In this document: piece after piece, positions 24,089 to 25,760 of the stretch
Layout of the letters: each line of letters begins with the position of its first letter
How positions within the stretch are numbered: the stretch's first letter is position 1
NCBI GenBank assembly: GCA_002299795.1
Contig: DBNP01000019.1
Location: 734-26,493, forward strand
Length of the DNA stretch: 25,760 nt
Direction: 5' to 3'
Source of the DNA: Candidatus Saccharibacteria bacterium UBA669
Lineage (GTDB): Bacteria; Patescibacteriota; Saccharimonadia; Saccharimonadales; Saccharimonadaceae
Notes under the pieces: model-generated
The model's input: only the letters and a program-made list of their open reading frames with translations
Database searches by the model: none
Told to the model about the DNA's origin: nothing
Program-made: the position numbers and the translations under genes

Positions 24089-24810
24089 CGAGGCCTGGTG
24101 ACGGCCGTCTCTCTCGCTGTTTCTGCAATATGATCATCAATTACCTGTGGGTGGTATATGCCAAATTTGCGCATAACAGCTTTTTCGATCAAGTAGTCAG
24201 CCACGGCAGGATTTTTTGGCAGAATCGAGCCATGCATGTATGTTCCGATGACATGACGATATCGGGCTCCCTCCGTCTCATCCTTCCCATTGTTCCCGGC
24301 TCCGCGAATGACGCGTCCGAATGGCTGAGCCTTTGCGCCGAGCACGGTACTGCCACTGTGATTTTCGTAGCCAACGATAGTACCAAACTCATCACTCTCA
24401 CTGACAATGTTTCCAATCATGCGCTCTTCGCCACCATATGTTTCGATATCAAGTAGTCCGATACCCTGTATCACCTGGCCGTCTTTGGTTTTGAAGAAAT
24501 GACCATATTGCTGATACAGGCCACAGATCATCAGCATAGGCACATCGTCTTCGGCGAGATCAATTAACTTTGGCCCGATCTTCAGTAGGTCGTCTCCAAT
24601 TTTTGCCTGTCCACTATCCTGGCCGCCGCCACCGACGATAAGATCTACTGCTTCGGGGAACTCATCGCCCACGTTGTAGGACAGGAGGTTGACGTGATAG
24701 CCGTGCCACTGCAGTCGTCGCATGAGTACAAGTGCGTTGCCCCAGTCGCCGTAGATATTCATGTCACGAGGGTAGAGCTGTAGCAGATTGATGACCCTTT
24801 TTTCGCTCAT
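24085..24810 (-). CDS. gatD: Lipid II isoglutaminyl synthase, glutaminase subunit GatD
   Basis: A 241-residue class I glutamine amidotransferase-like protein. Seen: catalytic Cys in MICGLYQ (C96), and His in IGTYMHGSILPKN (H193). GGGGQDSGQ near residue 60 and the N-terminus INLLQLYPRDMNIYGD are typical of GatD/CobB-like families. GatD supplies ammonia from glutamine to MurT, which amidates the D-Glu of lipid II in the cytoplasm. The ATG at 24810 overlaps the murT stop as ATGA. The longer frame to 24879 lies within murT and is rejected. Canonical GatD has CGG where CGL is seen here, a minor change. Confidence 0.93.
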   Translation of the reverse strand: MSEKRVINLLQLYPRDMNIYGDWGNALVLMRRLQWHGYHVNLLSYNVGDEFPEAVDLIVGGGGQDSGQAKIGDDLLKIGPKLIDLAEDDVPMLMICGLYQQYGHFFKTKDGQVIQGIGLLDIETYGGEERMIGNIVSESDEFGTIVGYENHSGSTVLGAKAQPFGRVIRGAGNNGKDETEGARYRHVIGTYMHGSILPKNPAVADYLIEKAVMRKFGIYHPQVIDDHIAETARETAVTRPR

Positions 24811-25760
24811 AAGACTGCCTCGATTTTCACTTGCTTGGCAAGCTCGCGCCGTATTGCAAGCATTGCCGTGTAGGTGCAATAGATGCGCTTTGGTTTGTCC
24901 ATATGGTGGGATAAAAAGTACTCAAGTGCCGTCGCGATGCCGGTCTCGACATGACGGAACTCAACTTCATCATACTGGAGCCGCAGTGCCATATCGTAAG
25001 CACGTATTCCTCCCACAACGTCAACACCATGCTCCACCAAGCTATGAAAGTCTACATCCCACAGCCAGCTCATGTCGCGACCATCAGCGTAGTTGTCATT
25101 AATGGCAATCATGGTTGCGTGCCCCGCTGGATCGAATGACTGCAGGCTGAGCCGAAAGCCACCTGGGTTTTTGACTAACAATAATTCACAGGAATTACCA
25201 TTTATCATAATAGATTCGCCGCGTCCAAATGCGGGGGTAACTTCCGAGAGGCTTTTTAGCATAGCCGGCTCGTCGAGGTCATCACCCATAATGGAGCGAG
25301 TGATGGCTACTGCGCCAACCGCGTTTTGAACATTGTAAATACCGTTTAGTTTGAGATCAACGACATGGTCGGCATCCGCATAGCTGATTGTTGCGCGCTG
25401 ACCATCCATCGCCCTAAGGCTGACGTCATCGTGGCGGAGGGAATCACCCGCCAGCTCCGGCTGTGGCGTATTGCCATGCAGCTGATCATCGCTCGGGAAG
25501 TGCATGCGCAAACTCTCGTCAACACCATAAGTATGTACAGTTGCTTGAATGTCATCGAGAAACGCGGGGCTTGCTAGTCGGGGATCGTCACGGTTAATGA
25601 CAATGCTATTAGTCGTATGCTGTGCGATTGTATGGAGAAGGGCGGCGGTATTGTCGATTTCTCCAAAACGGTCAAGCTGATCGCGCATGACGTTGAGTAG
25701 AAGGCTGTAGGTGGGGGCGATCGACTTAACAAAAAGTACCGCATGGGCCTCATCAAGCTC
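24807..25760 (-). CDS. murT: Lipid II isoglutaminyl synthase, ligase subunit MurT, 3' part
   Basis: The frame is open to the right end of the window, so the N-terminus with the P-loop is missing; 317 residues remain. Seen: part of the Mur ligase central domain (LDRFGEID, then NSIVINRDDPRLAS), NGIYNVQNAVGAVAITRS, and the C-terminal DUF1727 domain with LVKNPGGFRLSLQSF (KNPxG is its hallmark) and NDNYADGRDMSWLWD. MurT binds lipid II and ATP and, with GatD, converts D-iso-glutamate to D-iso-glutamine in the stem peptide, which favours later cross-linking by PBPs such as the one at 1-801. It is coupled to gatD by a four-base overlap. The ATG at 25688 is internal, not the start. Confidence 0.93.
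   Translation of the reverse strand, partial: ELDEAHAVLFVKSIAPTYSLLLNVMRDQLDRFGEIDNTAALLHTIAQHTTNSIVINRDDPRLASPAFLDDIQATVHTYGVDESLRMHFPSDDQLHGNTPQPELAGDSLRHDDVSLRAMDGQRATISYADADHVVDLKLNGIYNVQNAVGAVAITRSIMGDDLDEPAMLKSLSEVTPAFGRGESIMINGNSCELLLVKNPGGFRLSLQSFDPAGHATMIAINDNYADGRDMSWLWDVDFHSLVEHGVDVVGGIRAYDMALRLQYDEVEFRHVETGIATALEYFLSHHMDKPKRIYCTYTAMLAIRRELAKQVKIEAVL

Overview
The window looks like a chromosomal segment of a small-genome bacterium of the Candidate Phyla Radiation, most likely Candidatus Saccharibacteria (TM7). The basis is the combination of genes: a complete type IV pilus motor/assembly set, RNase Y, recA-recX, ruvAB, a very short TsaB, lipid II amidation genes murT-gatD, a sortase next to a subtilisin-like protease, and membrane glycosyltransferases. 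Genes are tightly packed. UGA acts as a stop codon (recX, tsaE, murT, second glycosyltransferase), so the code is the standard bacterial one. The taxonomic call is inference from gene content, not from a marker search. No mobile element, CRISPR array, rRNA or phage gene was seen, and no gene-free stretch exceeds about 230 bases.

Layout. 1-801: 3' end of a class A penicillin-binding protein with a repetitive Cys-rich tail. 798-1313: unknown protein on the minus strand, divergent from ruvA-ruvB (1376-2971). 2992-3798: membrane-anchored PH-like protein. 3806-4198 (minus): lone type IV pilin-like protein. 4266-6164: recA, a 71-residue unknown protein, and recX, all overlapping. 6154-12314 (minus): type IV pilus block, pilB-pilC and then pilM-pilN-pilO-small membrane protein-PRC-barrel protein. 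12418-13256: tsaE-tsaB. 13419-15397: RNase Y and a NUDIX hydrolase behind a potentially structured leader. 15394-18530 (minus): sortase, secreted subtilase and a four-helix membrane protein. 18755-19267: C39-like cysteine peptidase-like protein. 19311-19386 (minus): tRNA-Pro(UGG) with its own promoter and terminator. 19480-22516: two overlapping paralogous GT39-type membrane glycosyltransferases, convergent with an OpgC-like acyltransferase (22503-23570, minus). 23624-24088: peroxiredoxin. 24085-25760 (minus): gatD and the 3' part of murT.

How the genes fit together. Three themes dominate. The first is the cell envelope and its surface: PBP, MurT/GatD amidation of lipid II, sortase, subtilase, glycosyltransferases and acyltransferase, and the pilus. 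The second is recombination and repair (RuvAB, RecA, RecX). The third is RNA metabolism and translation (RNase Y, TsaE/TsaB, tRNA-Pro). Surface attachment and envelope upkeep suit a host-associated episymbiont, but that is inference.

The most striking untitled signal is regulatory. At many transcription-unit starts a -10 box sits exactly 6 or 7 bases before the ATG, with no Shine-Dalgarno, implying leaderless mRNAs. A few genes (recA, the 71-residue protein, RNase Y, sortase) instead carry clear Shine-Dalgarno sequences. This pattern also corrects several start codons (ruvA, first glycosyltransferase, acyltransferase, peroxiredoxin, the 18530 membrane protein).
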